Assembly (NCBI GenBank): GCA_020350905.1
Contig: CP070843.1
Coordinates: 404,253 to 410,579 of the forward strand
Reading direction: 5' to 3'
DNA from: Deltaproteobacteria bacterium
Lineage (GTDB): Bacteria > Desulfobacterota > Syntrophobacteria > BM002
DNA: 6,327 bases
Shown here: piece by piece, positions 1 through 6,062 of the stretch
Numbering within the stretch: the stretch's first letter is position 1
Layout of the letters: every line of letters starts with the position of its first letter
Position numbers and translations under genes: made by a program
Notes under the pieces: model-generated
Told to the model about the DNA's origin: nothing
Databases searched by the model: none
The model's input: the letters and a program-made list of their open reading frames with translations, nothing else

Positions 1-611
1 AAATCCATGTTGTAATGAGGTAAAGATCTTCTCGCGTTGTTGTGGCCTTGAGCATTCAAGATAAGATCGTCTCTCCGCTTGGCCAATGCCAGGAAAATCG
101 ACAAGAGGAAGACCATTATAACCAGCCAGTGACTTACTGGGACCTCAGCAGCAATACCTCCGGCAAAAACCCTCAAAACAAAACCGGTGGCGATACAAAC
201 AACGTCGATGACAGCGATGTGTTTCAGGCTAAAGGAGTATGCGAGATTTAAGAACAGATAAGCCATTAAAATGAATAATACATTATTAGACAAGAAAATG
301 AATGATACGCTGAACGCAAGCACCAGAAAGGTTAGTAAGACTCGAGTGGCTTGTTTGGCAGTGATTGCTCCACTGGCAATGGGGCGTAGTTTTTTGACAG
401 GGTGGAGACGGTCTTCTTGAACGTCAAGTAGATCATTCAGTGCGTAGACAACACCGGCAGTGAGACAAAAAGCAAAAAAAGCCCAGAGGGTATTAAATAC
501 AGCTTGCAGATCATTCAGCTTGTGCCCGAAGAAAAGAGGAATCCAGACAAAACCATTCTTTACATAATGGTTGGGACGGGCAAGCCTTATATACTCTGAT
601 AATTTAGCCAT
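1..611 (-). CDS. UbiA-family prenyltransferase, decaprenyl-phosphate phosphoribosyltransferase (DPPR synthase)-like, 3' end cut by window edge
   Basis: The frame reads from an ATG at 611 off the left edge without a stop, giving 203 complete codons; family members have about 290-300 residues, so roughly a third is missing. The N-terminus (MAKLSEYIRLARPNHYVKNG) matches the usual family start. The first Asp-rich motif is N59-D60-x-x-D63-x-x-x-D67-R, followed by H70-P71-x-K-K-x-R76-P-I-A-S-G81, the signature of the phosphoribosyltransferase branch rather than of quinone or heme prenyltransferases. A second conserved region has Y125-S, L129-K and D136, then R147 and G151-G152, and later LAKRRDDL at 176-183. 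About five hydrophobic segments are visible. Known members transfer 5-phosphoribose from PRPP to decaprenyl phosphate at the membrane, the first step to decaprenyl-phosphoryl arabinose in mycobacteria. Here the lipid and the final sugar are unknown. The shine-dalgarno is weak (GGAAAG directly beside the ATG), but an in-frame stop a few codons upstream limits other starts. It lies 95 bp after the GT2 gene, suggesting shared use of a polyprenyl-phosphate carrier. Confidence 0.88.
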   Translation of the reverse strand, partial: MAKLSEYIRLARPNHYVKNGFVWIPLFFGHKLNDLQAVFNTLWAFFAFCLTAGVVYALNDLLDVQEDRLHPVKKLRPIASGAITAKQATRVLLTFLVLAFSVSFIFLSNNVLFILMAYLFLNLAYSFSLKHIAVIDVVCIATGFVLRVFAGGIAAEVPVSHWLVIMVFLLSIFLALAKRRDDLILNAQGHNNARRSLPHYNMD

Positions 612-706
612 CTTTCCAATCAGGTCTTAGAGAAAAAGACAACCTAGGCTTTCTCTATAGCCACAAAAGTGTCGTGCAAAGTGACTAGATTTCGTAAGTA
701 ACCTTC

Positions 707-1393
707 TCAGTCAAAAAATCGAAACCATACAATCGCGAAAATGGCCTTTACTCCATCCTTCCAGCCGATCTTCTTGCCCTCGGCGTAGGTGCGACCACTG
801 TAACTGATGGGGGTTTCATAGATGCGGAAGTCTTTTTTTGCTATTTTGGCAGTAAACTCAGGCTCGAACCCAAAGCGGTTTGATTTGAATTGCATGTCAC
901 TGAGGACTTCCCTCCGAAAGACCTTGTAGCAGGTTTCCATGTCTGTCAGGTTGAGGTTGGTCAGAGCGTTGGAAAGCAATGTCAAGAATTTGTTACCCAA
1001 ATAGTGCCAAAAGAATAGCACCCGGTGAGGCCCACCGAGAAATCTTGAGCCATAAACAATGTCAGCTCTGCCATCAAGAATGGGTTCCAATAAAACTGGG
1101 TACTCCCTCGGATCATATTCCAGATCAGCGTCTTGAATGATGACAATGTCGCCGGTGGTAACCTCAAAGCCCGTTCGTAAAGCAGCTCCTTTACCCTGAT
1201 TCTGGTCATGGTAAAAAACCCTGACATTTTTCTGAGCGAGACTAATTTCCTTTAATTGCTCACGGGTGCCATCAGTTGAGCCATCGTCTACGATAATGAT
1301 CTCCTTTTCGAGATCCACCGCTTGGACACGGTTGACAATTTCCTTGATGCTTGTAACTTCATTGTAAACAGGAATCACTACCGAGATTTTCAT
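707..1393 (-). CDS. Glycosyltransferase family 2, DPM1/DPG-synthase-like (polyprenyl-phosphate sugar synthase type)
   Basis: A 228-residue soluble GT-A enzyme. Motifs in order are VIPVYNE (6-12), VDDGSTDGT (35-43), the NQGKG loop (65-69), the metal-binding Q87-D-A-D90 followed by LEYDP, GSRF (115-118), DMETCYKVFRRE (151-162), FGFEPE (174-179) and a C-terminal region rich in Tyr, Arg and Lys. This is the pattern of dolichyl/undecaprenyl-phosphate mannose or glucose synthases, which move a hexose from GDP-mannose or UDP-glucose to a polyprenyl phosphate on the cytoplasmic face. The donor cannot be told from sequence. There is no C-terminal membrane domain of the kind seen in GtrB/ArnC-type relatives. 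The frame is open upstream to a GTG at 1444, which would add 17 residues. I prefer the ATG at 1393 because a GAGAGG-type ribosome site lies 8 nt before it, the protein then begins at the first beta-strand, and the GTG has no ribosome site. Its neighbours are a TPR-GT-C gene upstream and a DPPR-synthase-like gene downstream, consistent with making lipid-linked sugar donors. Confidence 0.9.
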   Translation of the reverse strand: MKISVVIPVYNEVTSIKEIVNRVQAVDLEKEIIIVDDGSTDGTREQLKEISLAQKNVRVFYHDQNQGKGAALRTGFEVTTGDIVIIQDADLEYDPREYPVLLEPILDGRADIVYGSRFLGGPHRVLFFWHYLGNKFLTLLSNALTNLNLTDMETCYKVFRREVLSDMQFKSNRFGFEPEFTAKIAKKDFRIYETPISYSGRTYAEGKKIGWKDGVKAIFAIVWFRFFD

Positions 1394-1401
1394 CTTCTGC
1401 G

Positions 1402-1408
1402 CCCTCTC
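1402..1408 (-). promoter_or_regulatory. Ribosome binding site that decides the start of the GT2 gene
   Basis: Read on the minus strand this is GAGAGGG, ending 8 nt before the ATG at 1393. It is the best Shine-Dalgarno match near this gene. The alternative GTG at 1444 has no such site, which favours the shorter 228-residue protein. Confidence 0.6.
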
Positions 1409-1475
1409 AGTAAGGGGTAGTTGCGGCTTTCCTCGCTCAGCCACAAGGCCAACTCTGTTAAGATTTAGGGCTCTA

Positions 1476-1502
1476 TTTATACCCTTCGCTCTCCAAAAAC
1501 AA
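1476..1502 (-). promoter_or_regulatory. Possible weak promoter ahead of the GT2 gene
   Basis: On the minus strand a TTGTTT box (1497-1502) and a TATAAA box (1476-1481) are separated by 15 bp, which is shorter than the ideal 17. They would start transcription about 75 bp before the GT2 ATG. The -35 box overlaps the T-rich tail of the hairpin at 1495-1525, so the region could be a terminator, a promoter or both. The call rests only on similarity to sigma-70 boxes. Confidence 0.22.
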
Positions 1503-1525
1503 TACTCGTCCGGAGCGAGGGAGTA
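1495..1525 (-). terminator. Weak terminator-like hairpin between the TMTC-like gene and the GT2 gene
   Basis: On the minus strand, TACTC (1525-1521) and GAGTA (1507-1503) can pair as a 5-bp stem with a 13-nt loop, immediately followed by TTGTTTTT (1502-1495). An alternative pairing CTCG/CGAG exists inside it. The T-tract after the stem is what an intrinsic terminator needs, but the stem is short. It lies about 40 bp after the stop of the upstream gene. Confidence 0.25.
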
Positions 1526-1564
1526 CGAGGCAGAGACACTATATATTGCAAGTATACGGTGACC

Positions 1565-3829
1565 TCAACCCTCGTAATAGGCTTTTTCTGCCTGGTAAAA
1601 TTGCATTCGCTTATCTATATCCCTCGCCAGTTCTATTCGGCCCGTGGCCAGGGCCAACTCCACAGCTTTTCGGGCAGTCTGTACGGCATCATTGAATCGT
1701 GCTGCTTCCGCATAGGCCGCAGCGAGAGTGTCCAAAAAATCAGCATTTTTATGACCGGTTAGGATACAGGCCCTTTCGGCCAGTTGGACTGCTCTCGCAC
1801 CATCTCGAAAATTCTGATTCCGATGCGTTGCCAGGATCCAAGCCAGATTGTTGAGCACCGTGGTTGAATCAGGGCTCAGCCGCAATACCTCTTGATATTG
1901 CTCTGTGGCTTTCTCGGTCTGATCCAGTTTTAGCAATGCCAAGGCAAGTTGAAAATGTGCCATTAAGTAATTGGGCGTAATCCCTATTGCCTGGTAATAA
2001 TGTTCAATGGCTTCCTCAAGCCTACCTTGGCCAGCCAGGGCAACTCCAAGATTGTAATGTGCCTGCGCATAATCGGGCCTAATTTGCAGGGCCTGAGAAA
2101 AATGGTATATGGCCTCCTCGGAGTCGCCCTTTTCAGTTAAAACAATGCCCAGAGTGTTGTGTGCTTCTGCATAGTCAGGTGAGATTTGTAGAGCCTGGGA
2201 GAAGTAGCTTATCGCCTCGTGTTGCATGCCTTTGCCGGCTAAAGTGGCTCCCAGATTGTTGTGCGCTTCTGCGTAGTCGGGATTTATCTGCAGGGCCTGA
2301 GAAAAATGGTATATGGCCTCCTCGAGTTTGCCCTGCTTTCTTAGAACAACTCCCAGGTTGTTATAGGCACCAGCGAAGTCGGGCTTTATCTGTATTGCTC
2401 GCGCATAATGGTCAACGGCTTCCTGAAACTTACCTTGTCTGTCAAATACGACTCCAAGATTGTTGAGCGCTTTCTCGTGATCAGGCTTGATCTCGACCAC
2501 CCGGTTCCAATGGTAAATGGCCTCGTCGATTCTGCCTTGCTCTTCTAGAACAACTCCCAGGTTGTTGTGCGCTATCCATGCATGGGGATTTTTTGCAATG
2601 GTGTCATGCCAAAGTGTTTCACTGTCTTTGTAGAGATTTCCTTGTTGCCAGGTAAGTAATCCAATAAAAGAGAGTCCCACTAAGCATGCTGCGTACCCAA
2701 TGATATTTTGCCACGGCCCAAGTCGTCTGAAAAATGAGGCGAGGCCGGCGGCAGCTAATACAATCAAACCTATGCTGGCCAGATACTGAAAATGATCAGC
2801 AACGAAGGAAAACTCCATGGGATAAACATCGAAAAATCCCAGGGCCGGGAATAGGGTGCCTCCAAAAAACAACACCGCCACCAGAGGTCCTTTGCCAATC
2901 CGATTTCTCAACAGCCATAAAATTAAAATAACCGCCACCGCAAGCAAGGGAAAAATATACTGCCACCAAATTGCTGAATTGATCTGCCAACGTGGATAGA
3001 TAAAGGTGAGTTTGTGGGGCCACAGAAGCTTACCAGCATAGAACCATAGGGCCCTTCCGGCAATAAGACAACGATCAACAAAAGATAAAGCCCAGGCCGC
3101 GCCCTGGGCACCAACGTAGTGTTTCTCCACCCAGACCGTTGTCAAACCAAGCACAGTGCCCACCGCAAAAAAGGGGGTCAAATCCAGGACTTCGAGCCAA
3201 CCAACGCGGTTTCGCTTCCACCACAACAAGAGAAGCACCGCAGCCGGCATGGTGCAGGCTACTGTCTTACTTAATAGGGCACAGAGGTACAGGAACAGCG
3301 CCAGTGGGTAGAATCGCCAACGCCGCCCGCTGATAGGCGAGTGCAAATTCAGAAAGCGAAGATAAGCCAGGATGGAGGACAGAAAAAAGAGACCGGAAAG
3401 GACGTTTTTACGCTCGGTCACCCAAGCCACAGATTCCACGTGTACTGGGTGGAGCGCGAAGATCGCTGCAGCCAGCCAAGCGCCCGGAACTGACAGATAG
3501 CGCAGCAGCAGCCATAAAAGGACCGCATTTAGTGCATGCAGTAAAACATTCACCAGGTGGTAGCCAAGAGGGTGCAATTGCCATAAATGATATTCCATCC
3601 AGAAACTGGTGTGAACCATTGGATAGTACTGCGGCACAGCCCCAAGTTCGAACCAAACTCTTTTCAGGCCGTGAAGTGATCTTAGATTGAGGTTGTTTGT
3701 AATGTGGGTCTCGTCATCCCAGATATATCCGCCCCGCGTGGCAGGGATGTAAACCAGGAGCGTTAGCAAAACAATGAGACCAGCTCCAAATATAATGGTT
3801 TTCTGGGATACTTGCATGCCTTTCCCCAT
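1565..3829 (-). CDS. TMTC-like polytopic GT-C membrane protein with C-terminal TPR array
   Basis: A 754-residue protein in two halves. Residues 1-395 are a membrane domain with about ten hydrophobic helices (for example 11-29, 88-110, 142-160, 173-204, 289-307 and 374-395). The first outside loop carries W37-D38-D39-E40, the acidic pair expected of a GT-C active site. Further family blocks are YYPMVHTSFWMEYHLW (68-83), HPVHVESVAW (127-136) with E139-R140-K141-N142, and SFVADHFQYL (341-350). These resemble the eukaryotic TMTC O-mannosyltransferases and their bacterial TPR-containing relatives. Residues 417-654 hold seven back-to-back 34-residue TPRs with NNLG and the terminal Pro-Asp, then two degenerate repeats to about 730. 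The likely role is transfer of a sugar from a polyprenyl-phosphate donor outside the cytoplasmic membrane, with the TPRs binding a partner or acceptor; the substrate is unknown. The start at 3829 has a poor ribosome site; the ATG four codons on (3817) is an alternative. An in-frame TGA just upstream excludes longer forms. Many family members have no tested activity. Confidence 0.88.
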   Translation of the reverse strand: MGKGMQVSQKTIIFGAGLIVLLTLLVYIPATRGGYIWDDETHITNNLNLRSLHGLKRVWFELGAVPQYYPMVHTSFWMEYHLWQLHPLGYHLVNVLLHALNAVLLWLLLRYLSVPGAWLAAAIFALHPVHVESVAWVTERKNVLSGLFFLSSILAYLRFLNLHSPISGRRWRFYPLALFLYLCALLSKTVACTMPAAVLLLLWWKRNRVGWLEVLDLTPFFAVGTVLGLTTVWVEKHYVGAQGAAWALSFVDRCLIAGRALWFYAGKLLWPHKLTFIYPRWQINSAIWWQYIFPLLAVAVILILWLLRNRIGKGPLVAVLFFGGTLFPALGFFDVYPMEFSFVADHFQYLASIGLIVLAAAGLASFFRRLGPWQNIIGYAACLVGLSFIGLLTWQQGNLYKDSETLWHDTIAKNPHAWIAHNNLGVVLEEQGRIDEAIYHWNRVVEIKPDHEKALNNLGVVFDRQGKFQEAVDHYARAIQIKPDFAGAYNNLGVVLRKQGKLEEAIYHFSQALQINPDYAEAHNNLGATLAGKGMQHEAISYFSQALQISPDYAEAHNTLGIVLTEKGDSEEAIYHFSQALQIRPDYAQAHYNLGVALAGQGRLEEAIEHYYQAIGITPNYLMAHFQLALALLKLDQTEKATEQYQEVLRLSPDSTTVLNNLAWILATHRNQNFRDGARAVQLAERACILTGHKNADFLDTLAAAYAEAARFNDAVQTARKAVELALATGRIELARDIDKRMQFYQAEKAYYEG
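1868..2581 (-). repeat. Seven tandem 102-bp TPR-coding units
   Basis: This block encodes residues 417-654 of the TMTC-like protein as exactly seven units of 34 codons with no gaps. Units 3-6 (residues 485-620) are the most alike; units 3, 4 and 5 share FSQALQI, and units 3 and 5 share EEAIYHFSQALQI. At DNA level a 36-bp run at 2085-2120 is repeated without change at 2289-2324, exactly 204 bp (two units) away. This points to expansion by unequal exchange or slippage within the gene. Confidence 0.85.
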
Positions 3830-3850
3830 ATGACTTCATCAAAGAAAGTT

Positions 3851-3879
3851 ATTATCGGTCGCAAAGTGCACGGTCTAAA
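3851..3879 (-). promoter_or_regulatory. Candidate sigma-70-type promoter for the TMTC-like gene
   Basis: On the minus strand a TTTAGA box (3874-3879, 4/6 match to TTGACA) and a GATAAT box (3851-3856, 5/6 match to TATAAT) are separated by 17 bp. The -10 box is 21 bp ahead of the ATG at 3829, giving a short leader. It lies downstream of the inverted repeat at 3909-3939, so the gene may be transcribed on its own. Confidence 0.4.
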
Positions 3880-3908
3880 TTTATATTGCCACATTGAGCA
3901 GTTACCCA

Positions 3909-3939
3909 GGTCAAAATGAGGAATCAGTTCATTTTGACC
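3909..3939. repeat. Perfect 11-bp inverted repeat between the two GT-C-TPR genes
   Basis: The arms GGTCAAAATGA (3909-3919) and TCATTTTGACC (3929-3939) are exact reverse complements around a 9-nt loop. The element begins about 30 bp after the stop of the upstream gene and ends about 80 bp before the next start, just upstream of the candidate promoter. There is no T-tract on either side, so it is not a classic intrinsic terminator. It could be a transcription-factor operator, a factor-assisted transcript end, or a REP/MITE-like extragenic palindrome. Confidence 0.75.
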
Positions 3940-3969
3940 CAAGGATTAGTCAGAAAAGGTGTCCCAAGT

Positions 3970-5901
3970 TCACGATTTCCTATCCAAACGTTCAAGCAAA
4001 CGACGAGCTTTATCAAAGTGTGGAGCATTCATAAGGATTTTTCTTGCCGCTTGCATCGCTTCTTCTTTATCTCCTGACATGAAACACGCCAAAGCATAAT
4101 TATACTGTAGATCAATGTTTAGAGGATTTATCTTGAGGCCTTCTGTAAATAGTTCTCCCGCTCGATGATGTTTCCCCATTTTACCTAAAAGAATTCCCGA
4201 ATAAAGGTACAATCTGTGATCCCTTGGAAAGGATGATAGTATTTTTTGAATATATTCCAATGCTTTATCATGGTCATTTGATGAGTAATATGCTTCAGCA
4301 ATGATAAGATAACGATACTGTGCTTCAGATATTTTGTCAGAGATTTGTTGAGCCCACTCTATGATTTCGTCTTTGCTTTTTCCTAATGCACCGAATAGAT
4401 TGAGCGTTTCAAGATAATATCTGTAACTGTTCGGTTCCATGCCTATTGCTTTTTCATAAGCCCACAAAGCCTTCTCCAACTGATTATTGTTCTGGTAGGC
4501 ACCTCCCAAGTGAGCCCAGGCCCTCGAATGACTCCTGGACAAATGTGCGTCATTCAAGGGTAAAAATGGGGGCAGTGATATGACAAATGTGATTCCGACT
4601 GTGAGCAGAATGACCCCGAACCTTCTGGGGTTACTCACAAGATAGTCCAGACCACCGCCTGCCATAATGAGGGTCGGGGGCATCAGGGTCATGCGATAGC
4701 GGCTATTCACATAAAAGATCATCGCCGTCAAAAAGCTGCCTATGAAAGCCGCAATCAGAGCCAGAGCAACCGGACGCTCCAAGAAAATGCGGGCGAATCC
4801 AATGACCGCCCAGGCCATGATGAATCCAAACGGCAGAAAAGCAAGCCTGAGCCATGGGGTTACTTCTTTATCCACATCTAACAGATAGTTGCTCCCTAGT
4901 TCATGATTGTTGAAGAGGATGGCACCTTTGTAAAAAATCAATTTAAGATATTCCAACGGCTTTTTTTGGATGAAGGTGAGGCCCCATTTGAACCAAAACG
5001 AATTCACTTCAGAAGGCTTGAGCTTGCGCCCCGTTACTCTTTCAGCGATTTGAGTCTCTTCATGCCTCTGATTGGTCACTTCGCCGGAAAATCCAGGAAT
5101 AACAGCTATGCTGCCCCGGGCCCATGGGTTGTTACCCTGTGCAAATGTGATCCCGGCATTGGCACTGATGAGAACGAAGTCTTTGCCAACCACATAATTT
5201 CTCAGGGTGACCGTACCAATTGTCAGTGAGGGTAACAGAATGAGAATCAATATGGGGATAGGTGTTTCTCTCAGCTGTCTCCTGTACACTATGAGGATAC
5301 CGAAAATAATAAGTGGAATCATCAAAAGGTAGTTGGGGCGACATATGGCAGCGACTCCGAGCGTAACGGCTCCTCCTATCCAGTAGTACCATTTCTTTTC
5401 CTGCTCGGCACGGGTCAAAAGGTAAATAGAGAGCAAACCAAGGAATATTCCTGTGATGGTCGGCAATATCTTGGTCTCAAAAAAAGTAAGCGGAGCGTAG
5501 AAGAGGCTGAAGCCGGCGGCTATAAGGCCGGCTGGTTCGCAGTAGATTCTCTTGCCAATACTATAGATAAGAGCCACTGAGCAAATGCCCACACCAAGTT
5601 GCATAATATAGACAGCCAGGAGATTGTTTGGAGCAAACCGGAAAATAATGCTCAAGAGATAGGGGTAGAAAGGTGCTCTGTAGAAAATCTCAGTGCCCAG
5701 CCATCCCTCCTCAAGGATTACCTGGGCCCAGTTAAGGTAAACGGCAGAATCCATACTGACGATGCTGTAGTAAGGGTTGTTGATCGCATATGAATAGAGA
5801 TAAACTCCTTTGAAGAGTAGCCCAAAGAACAGGATCGTGATAAAGGCGAGATTTATTTGAAGATCTCGTCCCAATATGGTTATGTTTATGTTTCTTTTCA
5901 T
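3970..5901 (-). CDS. GT-C (PMT/ArnT-like, GT39/GT83-type) membrane glycosyltransferase with C-terminal TPRs
   Basis: A 643-residue protein counted from the ATG at 5901. Residues 1 to about 445 contain around ten hydrophobic helices. The first outside loop has D51-S-A-V-Y55 followed by RAPFYPYLLS (75-84), the acidic and aromatic pattern of bacterial PMT_2/ArnT-like GT-C enzymes. Later blocks are FAQGNNPWARG (253-263) and SRYRMTLMPP (400-409), the latter matching the YRxPxxP-type segment common in TPR-fused members. Residues 460-629 hold four recognisable TPRs and one degenerate one. The family transfers sugars from polyprenyl-phosphate donors to lipid, glycan or protein acceptors on the periplasmic side; the acceptor here is unknown. 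The frame extends to a GTG at 5934 (11 more residues). I prefer 5901 because AAGAG lies 5 nt before it, candidate promoter boxes overlap the longer leader, and MKRNI gives a normal membrane-protein N-terminus. It is not an obvious duplicate of the next gene: motifs and layout differ. The TPR-coding part is notably AT-rich compared with the rest. Confidence 0.87.
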   Translation of the reverse strand: MKRNINITILGRDLQINLAFITILFFGLLFKGVYLYSYAINNPYYSIVSMDSAVYLNWAQVILEEGWLGTEIFYRAPFYPYLLSIIFRFAPNNLLAVYIMQLGVGICSVALIYSIGKRIYCEPAGLIAAGFSLFYAPLTFFETKILPTITGIFLGLLSIYLLTRAEQEKKWYYWIGGAVTLGVAAICRPNYLLMIPLIIFGILIVYRRQLRETPIPILILILLPSLTIGTVTLRNYVVGKDFVLISANAGITFAQGNNPWARGSIAVIPGFSGEVTNQRHEETQIAERVTGRKLKPSEVNSFWFKWGLTFIQKKPLEYLKLIFYKGAILFNNHELGSNYLLDVDKEVTPWLRLAFLPFGFIMAWAVIGFARIFLERPVALALIAAFIGSFLTAMIFYVNSRYRMTLMPPTLIMAGGGLDYLVSNPRRFGVILLTVGITFVISLPPFLPLNDAHLSRSHSRAWAHLGGAYQNNNQLEKALWAYEKAIGMEPNSYRYYLETLNLFGALGKSKDEIIEWAQQISDKISEAQYRYLIIAEAYYSSNDHDKALEYIQKILSSFPRDHRLYLYSGILLGKMGKHHRAGELFTEGLKINPLNIDLQYNYALACFMSGDKEEAMQAARKILMNAPHFDKARRLLERLDRKS

Positions 5902-5922
5902 GGCGACTCTTGGCCCGGATGT

Positions 5923-5950
5923 ATCATGAATCACCTCGCTAGAAGGTCAA
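5923..5950 (-). promoter_or_regulatory. Possible promoter for the PMT-like GT-C-TPR gene
   Basis: On the minus strand TTGACC (5945-5950, 5/6 match) and CATGAT (5923-5928, 4/6 match) are 16 bp apart, placing a start about 15 nt before the ATG at 5901. Another -10-like box, TATGAT (5964-5969, 5/6 match), lies slightly upstream but has no clear -35 partner. If the first pair is used, the GTG at 5934 cannot be the start codon. Confidence 0.3.
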
Positions 5951-6027
5951 GAATCTTGCAACTATCATACCCGGTTACAATGATTTCAGATACGAATAGT
6001 GGACTTCTCCAACCAGAGTACATCACG

Positions 6028-6044
6028 TGGGCTCGTCTGGCCCA
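6028..6044. other. Short GC-rich hairpin after the NadD-like gene
   Basis: TGGGC (6028-6032) and GCCCA (6040-6044) can pair around a 7-nt loop. It lies about 20 bp beyond the stop of the NadD-like gene. There is no T-tract on the minus strand, so it is at best a weak terminator. Confidence 0.2.
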
Positions 6045-6062
6045 TTGCTCTTAGCTCTAGTC

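Noticed and set aside
42..251. Plus-strand open frame of 69 codons at the left edge
   Set aside because: It lies antisense inside the clear UbiA-family gene and has no recognisable domain.
630..655. GAGAAA/TTTCTC hairpin with a CCTAGG centre before the UbiA gene
   Set aside because: The stem is only 6 bp with a 14-nt loop and no T-tract in the right place, so it is probably chance. No convincing promoter was found in this 95-bp gap either.
982..1227. Second minus-strand frame inside the GT2 gene
   Set aside because: It overlaps the conserved GT2 frame completely, and its protein looks like an out-of-frame translation.
2161..2466. Plus-strand frame of 101 codons opposite the TPR array
   Set aside because: Its length comes from the 102-bp periodicity of the TPR-coding repeats; the protein is low-complexity and has no ribosome site.
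1868..2581. Regular repeats that might suggest a CRISPR array or minisatellite
   Set aside because: The 102-bp period equals 34 codons, the units are in frame and encode standard TPRs, and there are no unique spacers.
3139..3656. Frames of 64 and 82 codons on both strands inside the TMTC-like gene
   Set aside because: The 754-residue frame has conserved membrane motifs throughout this stretch, so these are shadows.
4903..5392. Plus-strand 108-codon and minus-strand 86-codon frames in the PMT-like gene
   Set aside because: Both overlap the conserved FAQGNNPWARG region in the true frame and show no domain of their own.
5857..6054. Plus-strand frame of 65 codons covering the gap before the NadD-like gene
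   Set aside because: Part of it is antisense to the GT-C N-terminus, no ribosome site or domain is visible, and the gap holds promoter-like boxes for the minus-strand gene.
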